64,000 nt of DNA from DATFVA01 sp963764235 (GCA_963764235.1 CAVXRO010000004.1:280757-344756), one strand, 5' to 3'. Positions 1-8,838 are shown, counted from the stretch's first letter. A program made the numbers and translations. Notes: generated by a model from the letters alone, not told the origin.

Positions 1-991
1 TATCACTCCGTACAGCGCTCCCGCGTCTGGAATTGTCAAAGAGTGCGTCAACAGCTTCCTGGAGCATTCTTTTTTCATTACGAAGTATAACTTCGGGAGC
101 TTTAATATCGATTAATCTTTTTAACCTGTTATTTCTTATTATAACTCTTCTATATAGATCATTCAGATCTGAAGTTGCGAATCTTCCTCCTTCCAGTGGA
201 ACCAGAGGTCGAAGTTCCGGAGGAATAACCGGGATATAACTCAGAACCATCCATTCCGGTTTATTAGGCACCTTGTTTTCCTCTTCTTTAAAGGATTCGA
301 GTACTCTCAGTCTTTTCAGAATGTCTGATTTTTTCTGCTGCGAAGTTTCTTCCTTCAGCTGTGCTCTTAATTCTTTGGATAATGTTTCAACGTTAGTTTG
401 TTTCAACATTTCCTTAACAGCTTCACCGCCTATTTTAGCCACAAATTTTTTCGGATCGTCATCATCGAGCTTTTCATTTCCTGCCGGAAGCGAATTTAAT
501 ACCTCGAAGTACTGATCTTCTGAAATCAGGTCTTTTTTACTAAGACCAGTAGGGCCGGGATTAATAACCACATAAGATTCATAATATATTATTTTTTCAA
601 GCTCTTTAAGACTTATACCAAGGATATTGCCTATCTTGGAAGGCTGCGCTCTGAAAAACCAGATATGGACTACAGGAACAGCAAGAGCAAGGTGTCCCAT
701 CCTCTCACGGCGGACACTCTTCTGGGTCACTTCCACACCGCATCTGTCGCAGATGATTCCTTTGTACCTTATTCTCTTATATTTACCGCAGAAGCACTCC
801 CAGTCACGGGTAGGTCCGAATATTTTTTCACAGAAGAGACCATCCTTTTCAGGGCGAAAAGAACGATAATTAATCGTTTCCGGTTTAGTAACTTCACCAT
901 AAGATCTTGTTAGTATATCATCGGGACTGGCAAGACTAATTGTGATACTATTTATATCACGCATTGCATTTTCTTGAATTCTAAAAGCCAT
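1..991 (-). CDS. rpoC: RNA polymerase beta' subunit, N-terminal part (runs off window)
   Basis: Largest catalytic subunit of RNA polymerase. About 330 residues are visible from an ATG at 991, preceded by AGGAG about 6 bases upstream; the reading frame stays open to the window edge. Near residues 70-88 the four cysteines of the N-terminal zinc ribbon are present (CYCG then CDRCG), followed by the GHLALAVPVVHIWFF and PVIPPELRPLVPLEGGRFATSDLN blocks typical of the clamp region. It follows rpoB by about 40 bases on the same strand, the usual rpoBC arrangement. The catalytic NADFDGD loop lies outside the window. Identity is certain; only the truncation by the window limits it. Confidence 0.98.
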   Translation of the reverse strand, partial: MAFRIQENAMRDINSITISLASPDDILTRSYGEVTKPETINYRSFRPEKDGLFCEKIFGPTRDWECFCGKYKRIRYKGIICDRCGVEVTQKSVRRERMGHLALAVPVVHIWFFRAQPSKIGNILGISLKELEKIIYYESYVVINPGPTGLSKKDLISEDQYFEVLNSLPAGNEKLDDDDPKKFVAKIGGEAVKEMLKQTNVETLSKELRAQLKEETSQQKKSDILKRLRVLESFKEEENKVPNKPEWMVLSYIPVIPPELRPLVPLEGGRFATSDLNDLYRRVIIRNNRLKRLIDIKAPEVILRNEKRMLQEAVDALFDNSRRGSAVRSD

Positions 992-1034
992 TTTTTATCT
1001 CCTAATTTCTAAGTGAAAAATTGTTCTTATGGTG

Positions 1035-4000
1035 TTAATTAATTTTTATTTCAAGGCTTAGTCCCTGAAGCTCCTTAATCAACACATTGAACGATTCAGG
1101 AATATTCGGTTCCTGTAAGTTTTCACCTTTCACTATTGCTTCATATACTTTTGCCCTACCGGCAACATCATCACTTTTTACTGTCAGAATTTCCTGGAGA
1201 ATATGAGCCGCACCATAACCTTCAAGCGCCCAAACCTCCATTTCTCCGAACCTCTGGCCACCGAACTGGGCTTTGCCGCCGAGAGGCTGCTGTGTAATTA
1301 ACGAATATGGTCCAATAGACCTTGCGTGTATCTTATCATCTACCAGGTGGCTTAGTTTCAGTATATAGATATAACCGCAGGTAACCTTCTGATGGAATTT
1401 CTCTCCTGATCTTCCATCATAGAGAGTTGTTTTACTTCCTTTTTCGAGTCCTGCTTTTTCCAGCCACGAATCAACATCTTCTATCTTAGCACCATCAAAG
1501 ATCGGTGTTGCAAATTTGACTCCCAGCACCTTACCGGCCCAGCCCAGTGCAGTCTCATAGAGCTGTCCCAGGTTCATTCTTGAAGGTACGCCCAGGGGAT
1601 TCAGAATTATATCAACAGAAGTTCCGTCAGGCAGAAAAGGCATATCCTCTGCAGGAACTATTTTTGCAACTACACCCTTATTTCCGTGTCGTCCTGCCAT
1701 TTTATCACCCACAGAAAGTTTACGTTTCTTAGCAACATAAACCTTCGCTAGCTGAACTATTCCGGGAGGAAGTTCATCACCGCTGGTAATTTTTATTTTT
1801 TCTCTCTTAAATTCTTCCTCAAGTTCCGCAAGAACATCAAAATAGTTTTTATAAACTGTGTTGACATGGGAATTATGTTTTTTCGATTCAAACCAGTCGA
1901 GCGTATAATCGAGCTTGGTGATATCTTCCATGGAAGAGAAAGTTGAATCTTTAATGGCGGTTCCGCTTCTTAGCACAACACTTCCATCAAGATCGCGGAT
2001 TCCAGTGGTAGTATTGCCGTCGGTAAGCCGGGTTAATTTATCAACCAGTTTATTATAATGCTCGGTAACTTTATTTTTGTGTTCCTGTTCCAGGTTATCC
2101 AGAAGTTTCTTCTCAGACTTCTTTGATTCCGTATCTCTTCTTTTTCTACTGAATAGCCTTGTTTTTATCACTGTTCCCTTTAAACCAGGAGGCGCTTTCA
2201 AAGAGGCATCTTTAACATCTCCCGCCTTATCTCCAAAAATCGCCCTTAACAGCTTTTCTTCAGGTGTCGGATCAGTTTCTCCTTTAGGAGTAATTTTTCC
2301 TATCAGGATATCACCTTCCTTAACTTCCGCACCTTCTCTAATTATACCATTTTCGTCAAGGTTTTTAACTGCTTCTTCACTTACGTTCGGAATTTCACGG
2401 GTTAACTCTTCTTCACCGCGTTTTGTTTCCCTGACCTGGAGTTCAAATTCCTCGATATGAATTGAGGTGTATATATCTTCACTTACAACTCTTTCGCTGA
2501 TTATTATAGCATCCTCAAAATTGTATCCGCGCCAGGGCATAAATGCTACAAGAACGTTTCTTCCCAGGGCAAGCTCACCCTGATCTGTGGAAGTACCATC
2601 TGCAAGTACGTCGCCTTTGGATATCTTCTGTCCCTGTTTAACAATAGGACGCTGATTTACGCTTGTTTCCTGGTTGGTTCCATGAAACTTTGTAAGATTA
2701 TAAGTAACGCTTTTCTTATCAATAAAAGTAGTTAAGGCTTCGATACTATGAGGATTTATATCGTAGTTAACTGTTATCCTGGTAGCGTCAACATACTCAA
2801 CTGTACCGTTTTCCTCAGCAATAATAACAGCTTTAGAATCAGTAGCAACCTTCTTTTCCATTCCCGTACCTACCAGAGGAGCCTCGGGACGTAACAAAGG
2901 AACAGCCTGACGCTGCATGTTCGAGCCCATAAGCGCCCTGTTTGCATCATCATGCTCAAGAAAAGGAATTAAAGCTGCCGCCGCAGAAACTATTTGTGCA
3001 GGAGCAACGTCCATATATTGAATATTTTCAGGAGTTACAATTGGGAACTCACCTTTTAGTCTCGACTTAACTCTCTCGTTCAGGAATTTTCCCTGCTCTG
3101 AGATCGGAGCGTTAGCCTGGGCTATGGTAAAGTGATCTTCCTGTTCAGCAGTAAGGTATTCAACTTCATTTGTAACCTTACCCTTTATCACTTTACGGTA
3201 CGGTGTTTCAAGGAAACCATACCGGTTAACCCTTGCAAATATTGTTAGAGAAGAAATCAGTCCGATGTTCGGACCTTCGGGTGTTTCAATCGGGCAAAGA
3301 CGTCCGTAATGGGTATAATGTACATCCCTGACTTCAAATCCGGCCCTTTCTCTTGTCAGACCGCCAGGACCAAGAGCCGACATCCTTCTCTTGTGGGTCA
3401 TCTCAGCAAGAGGGTTAGTTTGATCCATGAACTGCGAAAGCTGATTTGTACCAAAAAAAGCATTGATCACACTACTGATTGTTCTGGCATTCACCAGGTC
3501 CTGAGGCGTGAAATTCTCGCTATCGCGCATATTCATGCGCTCTTTAATTGTTCTGGCCATACGAGCCATACCGATGTTGAACTGCTGTCCCAGCTGTTCA
3601 CCCACAGTTCTTATTCTTCTGTTACCCAAATGATCGATATCATCGATGGCCTGTTCGCCATTTCTCAACCTAATGATATATTTCATTATCTCGATAATAT
3701 CTTCAACGGTAAGAATTGTGGTTGTTTCCGGTAGGTTAAGGTTGAGCTTGTCATTCATTCTATGACGGCCTACATCCCCGAGATCATACCGTTTATCATT
3801 GAAAAAAAGTTTTTCGATCAATCCCTGTGCTGTATCAATATCCGGAGCTTCACCGGATCGCAGCTGGCGGTATATAGCGAATAGAGCCTCTTCTTTGGTA
3901 TGTGCTGTATCTTTGCGAAGCGTATTCAGGATCAGGTCCTGTTCAGGCGAAGTATTTGCAACAATAAGCTTTAAAGTGTCAATTTCTATTTCTTTCAGCC

Positions 4001-4793
4001 TATCGATATCATCCTCGGTAAGGGTACTTTCCTTTGTCAGGAAAATTTCACCGGTGGACATATCAAAAATATCGCTTGCAACTACTCTTCCGATATAATC
4101 TTCAAGTTTAGCCTTCTTTACGTTAATTTCTTCAATCAACTGGAACAGATTCAGAATGTCATCATCGGAAGCATATCCTAATGCTCTGAGCAAAGTAGTA
4201 GCAGGAAATTTTTTCCTTCTATCAATATATACATACATTATATAGTTGATATCGGTAGCGAACTCAACCCATGATCCGCGAAGCGGGATGATGCGGGCAG
4301 AGTAAATTGGAGTTCCATTCGGGTGCACTGTCTGTGCAAAAGCAACTCCCGGAGAACGGTGAAGTTGAGAGACAACAACACGTTCTGCGCCATTAATAAT
4401 AAAGGTCCCTTTTTCAGTCATAAACGGGAGATTACCAAGGTAAACCTCCTGTTCCACACTATTTACAAATTCTTCAGTTTCGGGATCCTTAGTAGAGAGA
4501 CGCAGTTTACCTTTAAGCGGCGCTGCAAACGTAAGACCTCTCTCAAGACATTCCTGCACAGAATACCTTGGTTTTTCAATATAATATTCAATAAAATCCA
4601 GTCTGTAGATCTCTTTATTATCGAAGATCGGGAAATTTGAAGAAAAGACCTGCTGCAGACCTTTATTTTCCCTTTTTGAGGGGAGAACCCTCATCTGAAC
4701 AAAATCTTCGAAGGAATCATTCTGGATACTCAACAGGTCAGGAGACTCAATAACACTCTCAATCCTACCGAAGGAAATTCTATTATTATTCAA
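1035..4793 (-). CDS. rpoB: RNA polymerase beta subunit
   Basis: Beta subunit of RNA polymerase, full length at 1252 residues. The rifampicin-pocket region is intact (FGTNQLSQFMDQTNPL, HKRRMSALGPGGL, RLCPIETPEGPNIGLI), as are GDKMAGRHGNKGVV near the active site and the C-terminal ALEGYGAAHILQEIL block that contacts beta'. The start is a TTG at 4793: AGGAGG sits eight bases upstream and no ATG lies in frame until well inside the conserved region. It is transcribed with rplKAJL and rpoC; a hairpin in the gap after rplL probably reduces readthrough into it. Confidence 0.97.
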   Translation of the reverse strand: MNNNRISFGRIESVIESPDLLSIQNDSFEDFVQMRVLPSKRENKGLQQVFSSNFPIFDNKEIYRLDFIEYYIEKPRYSVQECLERGLTFAAPLKGKLRLSTKDPETEEFVNSVEQEVYLGNLPFMTEKGTFIINGAERVVVSQLHRSPGVAFAQTVHPNGTPIYSARIIPLRGSWVEFATDINYIMYVYIDRRKKFPATTLLRALGYASDDDILNLFQLIEEINVKKAKLEDYIGRVVASDIFDMSTGEIFLTKESTLTEDDIDRLKEIEIDTLKLIVANTSPEQDLILNTLRKDTAHTKEEALFAIYRQLRSGEAPDIDTAQGLIEKLFFNDKRYDLGDVGRHRMNDKLNLNLPETTTILTVEDIIEIMKYIIRLRNGEQAIDDIDHLGNRRIRTVGEQLGQQFNIGMARMARTIKERMNMRDSENFTPQDLVNARTISSVINAFFGTNQLSQFMDQTNPLAEMTHKRRMSALGPGGLTRERAGFEVRDVHYTHYGRLCPIETPEGPNIGLISSLTIFARVNRYGFLETPYRKVIKGKVTNEVEYLTAEQEDHFTIAQANAPISEQGKFLNERVKSRLKGEFPIVTPENIQYMDVAPAQIVSAAAALIPFLEHDDANRALMGSNMQRQAVPLLRPEAPLVGTGMEKKVATDSKAVIIAEENGTVEYVDATRITVNYDINPHSIEALTTFIDKKSVTYNLTKFHGTNQETSVNQRPIVKQGQKISKGDVLADGTSTDQGELALGRNVLVAFMPWRGYNFEDAIIISERVVSEDIYTSIHIEEFELQVRETKRGEEELTREIPNVSEEAVKNLDENGIIREGAEVKEGDILIGKITPKGETDPTPEEKLLRAIFGDKAGDVKDASLKAPPGLKGTVIKTRLFSRKRRDTESKKSEKKLLDNLEQEHKNKVTEHYNKLVDKLTRLTDGNTTTGIRDLDGSVVLRSGTAIKDSTFSSMEDITKLDYTLDWFESKKHNSHVNTVYKNYFDVLAELEEEFKREKIKITSGDELPPGIVQLAKVYVAKKRKLSVGDKMAGRHGNKGVVAKIVPAEDMPFLPDGTSVDIILNPLGVPSRMNLGQLYETALGWAGKVLGVKFATPIFDGAKIEDVDSWLEKAGLEKGSKTTLYDGRSGEKFHQKVTCGYIYILKLSHLVDDKIHARSIGPYSLITQQPLGGKAQFGGQRFGEMEVWALEGYGAAHILQEILTVKSDDVAGRAKVYEAIVKGENLQEPNIPESFNVLIKELQGLSLEIKIN

Positions 4794-4852
4794 ATTATAA
4801 ACCTCCTATTAATGTTCTAAACTACTTTCAAAGCAGAACCTTAATCAACGTG

Positions 4853-4897
4853 TACAAAAAAATATAAAAAGCAATAAGACGGACTTCACCCGTCTTA
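4853..4897 (-). terminator. Hairpin between rplL and rpoB, likely attenuator
   Basis: On the minus strand an 8-bp stem (TAAGACGG at 4897-4890 with CCGTCTTA at 4882-4875, 7-base loop) is followed by a T-rich tract running to about 4853. This is an intrinsic-terminator shape lying inside the operon, 33 bases after the rplL stop and before rpoB. By analogy with the partial terminator at the same place in Escherichia coli, it probably lets only some polymerases continue into rpoBC. Confidence 0.75.
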
Positions 4898-4932
4898 CTA
4901 CTTTAATAAAATTATCTAGTAATATTTGTGAT

Positions 4933-5316
4933 TTACTTTATCTGAACGGTTGCACCAGCTTCTTCAAACTCTTTTTTGAGTTTTTCAGCTTCTTCCTTAG
5001 ACACACCTTCTTTTACAGGTTTTGGAGCTGTATCCACGAGGTCTTTAGCTTCCTTTAATCCAAGTCCTGTATGAGCTCTTACGACTTTAATAACGTTAAT
5101 TTTCTTATCACCGACACTCTGAAGAATTACGTCAAACTCTGTCTTCTCTTCTTCTGCTGCTGCGCCGCCTGCGGCTTGTGCTCCGCCGCCTGCCATTACA
5201 ACAGGAGCTGCGGCAGTAACGCCAAATTCCTCTTCTAAAGCTTTCTTTAATTCAGCAGCTTCTAACAGAGATAATCCTTTGATCTTTTCAACTATTTCTG
5301 CTACTTTTTCGGCCAT
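4933..5316 (-). CDS. rplL: 50S ribosomal protein L7/L12
   Basis: Stalk protein of the large ribosomal subunit that recruits translation factors; it dimerises and binds L10. The 127-residue length is normal. The N-terminal dimerisation helix (residues 1-33) is followed by an alanine/glycine hinge near residues 35-55 and the conserved C-terminal domain with EKTEFDVIL, KINVIKVVRAHTGLGLKEAK and the usual GATVQIK-like end. A good AGGAG lies upstream of the ATG. It follows rplJ by 37 bases, in the standard order. Confidence 0.98.
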   Translation of the reverse strand: MAEKVAEIVEKIKGLSLLEAAELKKALEEEFGVTAAAPVVMAGGGAQAAGGAAAEEEKTEFDVILQSVGDKKINVIKVVRAHTGLGLKEAKDLVDTAPKPVKEGVSKEEAEKLKKEFEEAGATVQIK

Positions 5317-5353
5317 TTTATATTTCTCCTAATAATTTTTTTCTTAGTTAAGG

Positions 5354-5878
5354 TTATGCTGCTTCACGCTTGGAAATCTCATCAATAACGCTGACAAGAT
5401 CCCTCATAACAGCATTTATTGCTCCGACTATACCGGATGCAGGGGAATTCAGACTACCCATTATTCCTGCGATGATCTCTTTCTTTGAGGGGAGAGAAGC
5501 CAGTTCATTCAAACTGCTCCCGTCATAGTATTGATCTTCAATGTAGCAGGCCTTCATAGAGAGTTTCTGAATGCTATCAAAATATTTTTTGATAACCTTT
5601 GCAGGAGCAACCGGATTATCGGCAGTTGCAAAAGCATATCCGGTCATTCCAACTAGATGATCGGACAGCTTTGCGTATTTACCGCTTTCATCGAGGGCTC
5701 TTTTGAATAAAGTATTTTTGAACACCTTATACTTAATTCCCTCTTTCCTGAAGTCAGTACGGATATCATTTATATTCGATACTGTAACCCCGGAATAATC
5801 GGTAAGATACACCGCATTGGAGTTATCGATTAGCTCTTTAACTTTAGCTACGATATCTACCTTTTCGTTCTTTTTCAT
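5354..5878 (-). CDS. rplJ: 50S ribosomal protein L10
   Basis: Base of the L7/L12 stalk on 23S rRNA. It is 174 residues, the usual size, with the N-terminal rRNA-binding region (YLTDYSGVTV, KVFKNTLFKRAL) and an alanine-rich C-terminal helix that binds L7/L12. The gap to rplA upstream is only 66 bases, too short for the large L10-L12 autoregulatory leader known from other bacteria; I see no such structure here. It is translated with rplL as an operon pair. Confidence 0.97.
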   Translation of the reverse strand: MKKNEKVDIVAKVKELIDNSNAVYLTDYSGVTVSNINDIRTDFRKEGIKYKVFKNTLFKRALDESGKYAKLSDHLVGMTGYAFATADNPVAPAKVIKKYFDSIQKLSMKACYIEDQYYDGSSLNELASLPSKKEIIAGIMGSLNSPASGIVGAINAVMRDLVSVIDEISKREAA

Positions 5879-5944
5879 TTTTCTCCCGTATCAGATTTTA
5901 TGTTAATCGGATCGGCCAGAAGCATTTTATGAGTGCGTAAACTT

Positions 5945-6640
5945 TTAGTGCTGTACAATTTCTTCTTTGCTGATCTTCAATCCAGGTCCCATCGTACTGG
6001 ACAGATAAATACTTTTTATATACTGACCCTTGGCTGATGCCGGCTTTAATTTTACGATAGTATTAAGGAAAGCCCGGGCATTTTCAGCAAGTTTTTCAGC
6101 TTCAAAATTCATTTTGCCAATGGATGTGTGCACTATTCCGGCCTTTTCAACACGGAAATCGATTTTTCCGGCTTTGACCTCTTTTACTGCATTCGCAACA
6201 TCCTGGGTTACGGTACCACTTTTTGGATTAGGCATCAAACCTTTGGGTCCGAGTATCCTTCCTAATTTACCAAGTTCACCCATTGAATCAGGAGTAGCAA
6301 CAATTACATCAATGTCAGCCCAGCCGCCTTTAATTTTCTCGAGATATTCTTCAAAACCGGCGAATTCAGCTCCTGCATCAAGAGCTTCCTGTGCTTTTGC
6401 GCCCTTAGCAATTACAAGGACCTTAACTTCCTTACCTGTTCCGTTCGGCAGTGTAACCGTACCTCTAACCATCTGGTCCGCATGTCTTGGATCGACTCCA
6501 AGCCTTACTGCACAGTCAACTGATTCAGCAAACTTCACCTTTGAATTTTCTTTCAGAGTCTGAACAGCATCTATAATAGAGTATTCCTTTTTGATGTCTA
6601 CCGACTTAAGTACTTCTTTGTTTCTTTTTGAGTTTTGCAT
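5945..6640 (-). CDS. rplA: 50S ribosomal protein L1
   Basis: L1-stalk protein that binds 23S rRNA and, in many bacteria, represses its own operon. It is 231 residues with the signature stretch GRLGRILGPKGLMPNPKSGTV near residues 125-145 and the conserved C-terminal PASAKGQYIKSIYLSSTMGPG. It lies 22 bases after rplK, as in most bacteria. Nothing unusual is seen. Confidence 0.98.
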   Translation of the reverse strand: MQNSKRNKEVLKSVDIKKEYSIIDAVQTLKENSKVKFAESVDCAVRLGVDPRHADQMVRGTVTLPNGTGKEVKVLVIAKGAKAQEALDAGAEFAGFEEYLEKIKGGWADIDVIVATPDSMGELGKLGRILGPKGLMPNPKSGTVTQDVANAVKEVKAGKIDFRVEKAGIVHTSIGKMNFEAEKLAENARAFLNTIVKLKPASAKGQYIKSIYLSSTMGPGLKISKEEIVQH

Positions 6641-6662
6641 TGCTACACCATTTATAAAATTT

Positions 6663-7088
6663 TTAATCTTCTACAGTGATTCCCATACTTCTTGCAGTAC
6701 CGGCTACCATACTCATTGCATGATCAACATCAAAAGCATTCAGATCGGGCATTTTTAATTCTGCAATTTCCTTAACCTGGGATTTGCTTACTTTAGCTAC
6801 TTTATTTCTGTGAGGTTCAGCCGAACCTTTTTCAATCTTTGCTGCACGTTTCAACAAAACAGCCGCAGGAGGAGTCTTAGTAATAAAAGTAAACGATTTA
6901 TCTGCATAAACTGTAATTACCACAGGAATAATCAAGCCTTCTTTATCCTGCGTTCTTGCATTAAACTGCTTGCAGAATTCCATTATGTTAACACCCTTCT
7001 GGCCTAAAGCGGGACCAACAGGGGGTGAAGGATTAGCTTTACCTGCAGGAATTTGTAACTTGATAAATCCACTTATTTTCTTTGCCAT
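6663..7088 (-). CDS. rplK: 50S ribosomal protein L11
   Basis: Component of the GTPase-associated centre. The 141-residue protein has the N-terminal proline-rich segment IPAGKANPSPPVGPALGQKG and the C-terminal rRNA-binding domain ending in GTARSMGITVED. It follows nusG by 22 bases in the same transcription unit. Length and motifs are standard for the family. Confidence 0.98.
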   Translation of the reverse strand: MAKKISGFIKLQIPAGKANPSPPVGPALGQKGVNIMEFCKQFNARTQDKEGLIIPVVITVYADKSFTFITKTPPAAVLLKRAAKIEKGSAEPHRNKVAKVSKSQVKEIAELKMPDLNAFDVDHAMSMVAGTARSMGITVED

Positions 7089-7110
7089 AGTATTTACCTA
7101 TCGGATAAAA

Positions 7111-7647
7111 TTATTTTTCTAATTCTGCCTGAACAAAATCTATTTCGACCGGAGTTTTTCTTCCGAAGATTGAGACCATCACTTTTATTTTCATCTTCTC
7201 TTCGTTTACTTCCTGAACCGTACCCGAGAAATTATTAAAGGGTCCGTCTATAATTTTCACCAGATCTCCTGTTCGGAAAATAGTCTCCATTCTCTCACTG
7301 CTTTCATCCTGGGAAATCCTGCCGACTATCCTTTTAACCTCCTCGGGCTGTAAAGGGTTTGGATTGTTTCTTGTTCCGAGAAATCCCATCACAGAAGCTG
7401 TATTAAGAATAAACTCTTTAACCTGGTTGTCGAGATCGGCGTTAATAAGGATATAGCCCGGAAAAAAATTTTTAGTCTTGCTCTTCTTTTTGCCGTCTTT
7501 AACTTCGAAAACTTTTTCCATAGGAACGAGAATTTCCTGGATCTTGGCGCGCAACTGTTCGTTATCGCCAAGCTCATTCTCGAGAAGTGTTTTAACCTTG
7601 TTCTCGTGACCGGAAAATGTTCTAACTACATACCACTTAAATTCCAT
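7111..7647 (-). CDS. nusG: Transcription termination/antitermination factor NusG
   Basis: Elongation factor that binds RNA polymerase through its NGN domain and links it to Rho or the ribosome through its KOW domain. Of 178 residues, the first part starts with KWYVVRTFSGHE and carries FFPGYILIN; the C-terminal KOW motif is seen at about residues 125-155 (GDLVKIIDGPFNNFSGTV). The ATG at 7647 lies 12 bases after the secE stop, the standard secE-nusG pair. Confidence 0.98.
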   Translation of the reverse strand: MEFKWYVVRTFSGHENKVKTLLENELGDNEQLRAKIQEILVPMEKVFEVKDGKKKSKTKNFFPGYILINADLDNQVKEFILNTASVMGFLGTRNNPNPLQPEEVKRIVGRISQDESSERMETIFRTGDLVKIIDGPFNNFSGTVQEVNEEKMKIKVMVSIFGRKTPVEIDFVQAELEK

Positions 7648-7659
7648 GCTGATCGCTAA

Positions 7660-7842
7660 CTAAAAAATTCCTTTAAATATTTGATTTATAGCCATATCTA
7701 TAATGTATGTAAACGCTGCGATAACTAAACAAACAACAATAACCACTACAGTAGATTCTTTAAGTTCATCAGTAGTGGGCCAGGTTACTTTTTTCATTTC
7801 TTTAACTACATCATTAAAAAAATTGACAATTTTTTCTTTCAT
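7660..7842 (-). CDS. secE: Preprotein translocase subunit SecE
   Basis: Small essential subunit of the SecYEG channel. It has 60 residues: an amphipathic N-terminal helix (FFNDVVKEMKKVTWPT) and one membrane segment (VVVIVVCLVIAAFTYIIDMAI). The short single-span form is usual outside the enterobacteria. It sits between tRNA-Trp and nusG, the classic context, which supports the call despite the short length. Confidence 0.96.
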   Translation of the reverse strand: MKEKIVNFFNDVVKEMKKVTWPTTDELKESTVVVIVVCLVIAAFTYIIDMAINQIFKGIF

Positions 7843-7872
7843 TTTCAGAAGACTTTCCTAAATTAACTTGTG

Positions 7873-7946
7873 CACGTCAGGAGGGACTCGAACCCCCAAC
7901 CTGCGGTTTTGGAGACCGCTGCTCTAGCCAATTGAGCTACTGACGT
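7873..7946 (-). tRNA. tRNA-Trp (CCA anticodon)
   Basis: A 74-base cloverleaf. The acceptor stem ACGTCAG pairs with CTGACGT, the anticodon loop CTCCAAA carries CCA, and the T arm has GGGTTCGAGTCCC. The discriminator is G, as expected for tRNA-Trp. The 3' CCA is not encoded. It lies just before secE, as in many bacteria. Confidence 0.97.
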
Positions 7947-7953
7947 AGCAAAC

Positions 7954-8103
7954 TCATTTTGTTTCTTTATGAACAGTATGCTTTTTATCCCAGCGGCAGT
8001 ATTTTTTAAACTCAACACGACCGGGGTGCAATCTCTTGTTTTTAGTGGTAGTGTAATTTCTTCTTTTACACTCCGTACATTCTAATGTTATTATTTCTCT
8101 CAT
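7954..8103 (-). CDS. rpmG: 50S ribosomal protein L33
   Basis: A 49-residue ribosomal protein read from an ATG at 8103. The sequence begins MREIITLECTECKRRNY and ends KKHTVHKETK, a clear L33. The first zinc-ribbon pair CTEC is kept, but the second pair, usually CPxC, reads CRWD, so one of four zinc ligands is lost. It sits between tRNA-Thr and tRNA-Trp, directly before secE-nusG, a common place for rpmG. The identification is firm; whether it still binds zinc is doubtful. Confidence 0.95.
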   Translation of the reverse strand: MREIITLECTECKRRNYTTTKNKRLHPGRVEFKKYCRWDKKHTVHKETK

Positions 8104-8228
8104 AATATTTTAATTTTAGGTTGTCTCAAACTAACCAGCGATATGAAGTTTCCGGTTATACCAGGAATACTTTACCAACTTAATAATTAACGATCCGGTT
8201 TTCCCGGAATAACCTGTCAACTCTTTTG

Positions 8229-8301
8229 AGCTGACGACCGGGATTGAACCGGTGACCTCATCCTTACCAAGGATGTGCTCTACCAACTGAGCTACGTCAG
8301 C
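8229..8301 (-). tRNA. tRNA-Thr (GGT anticodon)
   Basis: A 73-base cloverleaf with acceptor GCTGACG pairing with CGTCAGC, anticodon stem CATCC/GGATG and loop TTGGTAA, giving GGT. T arm has CCGGTTCAATCCCGG. No CCA is encoded. It is the third gene of the Tyr-Gly-Thr cluster. Confidence 0.97.
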
Positions 8302-8312
8302 AGCAATTCCAG

Positions 8313-8386
8313 AGCGGGAGACGGGACTCGAACCCGCGACCAACAGCTTGGAAGGCTGTGACTCTAGCCAACTGAGTTACTCCCGC
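8313..8386 (-). tRNA. tRNA-Gly (TCC anticodon)
   Basis: A 74-base cloverleaf with acceptor GCGGGAG pairing with CTCCCGC, anticodon stem ACAGC/GCTGT and loop CTTCCAA, giving TCC. T arm has GCGGGTTCGAGTCCCGT. No CCA is encoded. It is separated from tRNA-Thr by 11 bases and is surely cotranscribed. Confidence 0.97.
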
Positions 8387-8490
8387 ATTAAGTCAAACAA
8401 AATTTTTAAGAACCCGGTTTATTTTTTCCGCACAAAAAAATAAGGGAATCATTTTTCAATAAGTTATTCCCTTAACAAAATTTTTAGCTG

Positions 8491-8574
8491 TGGGCGGCGA
8501 GGGATTCGAACCCCCAAAGGCGTCAGCCAACGGATTTACAGTCCGCCCCGGCTCTCCAACTCCGGCGTCCGCCC
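8491..8574 (-). tRNA. tRNA-Tyr (GTA anticodon)
   Basis: An 84-base tRNA with a long variable arm, as expected for bacterial tRNA-Tyr. The anticodon loop CTGTAAA carries GTA. The acceptor GGGCGGA pairs with GCCGCCC except for an A-G mismatch at the seventh pair. No CCA is encoded. It is the first gene of the tRNA block and lies just after a good promoter. Confidence 0.96.
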
Positions 8575-8594
8575 AGTTTTCGAAACGAGCAACA

Positions 8595-8623
8595 AATATA
8601 TTTCTATTTAAAATAAAAAGCAA
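8595..8623 (-). promoter_or_regulatory. Promoter of the tRNA-rpmG-secE-nusG block
   Basis: On the minus strand TTGCTT (8623-8618) is separated by exactly 17 bases from TATATT (8600-8595), about 20 bases before tRNA-Tyr. The same bases also read TTTG-N20-TATATTTG, which fits the promoter pattern described for Bacteroidota. Either reading predicts a start between 8575 and 8590. Confidence 0.65.
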
Positions 8624-8838
8624 ATTAAAAAGGGGGATTATCTTCTGTTTTCTTAGAAAATCAAGTCTTTTTAGAATTTTAGAAGCAGTTCAATAAATAT
8701 AAGTATTTACCCGGTCAATTAAAAAGAATTTTGGTGTGCAGAAATAATACCCCCAAAAAGAGAATCTATCCGGCTGAAGGGTAAAAAACATAACCCCGGC
8801 AGCTGCTCGTACCTTAAACCAGATAACTATACCCGGTT

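Noticed and set aside
5879..5944. L10 autoregulatory leader before rplJ
   Set aside because: The gap is only 66 bases and lacks the kink-turn structure of known leaders.
8131..8343. 70-codon frame across tRNA-Thr and tRNA-Gly
   Set aside because: It lies on the tRNA genes themselves and has no protein-like features.
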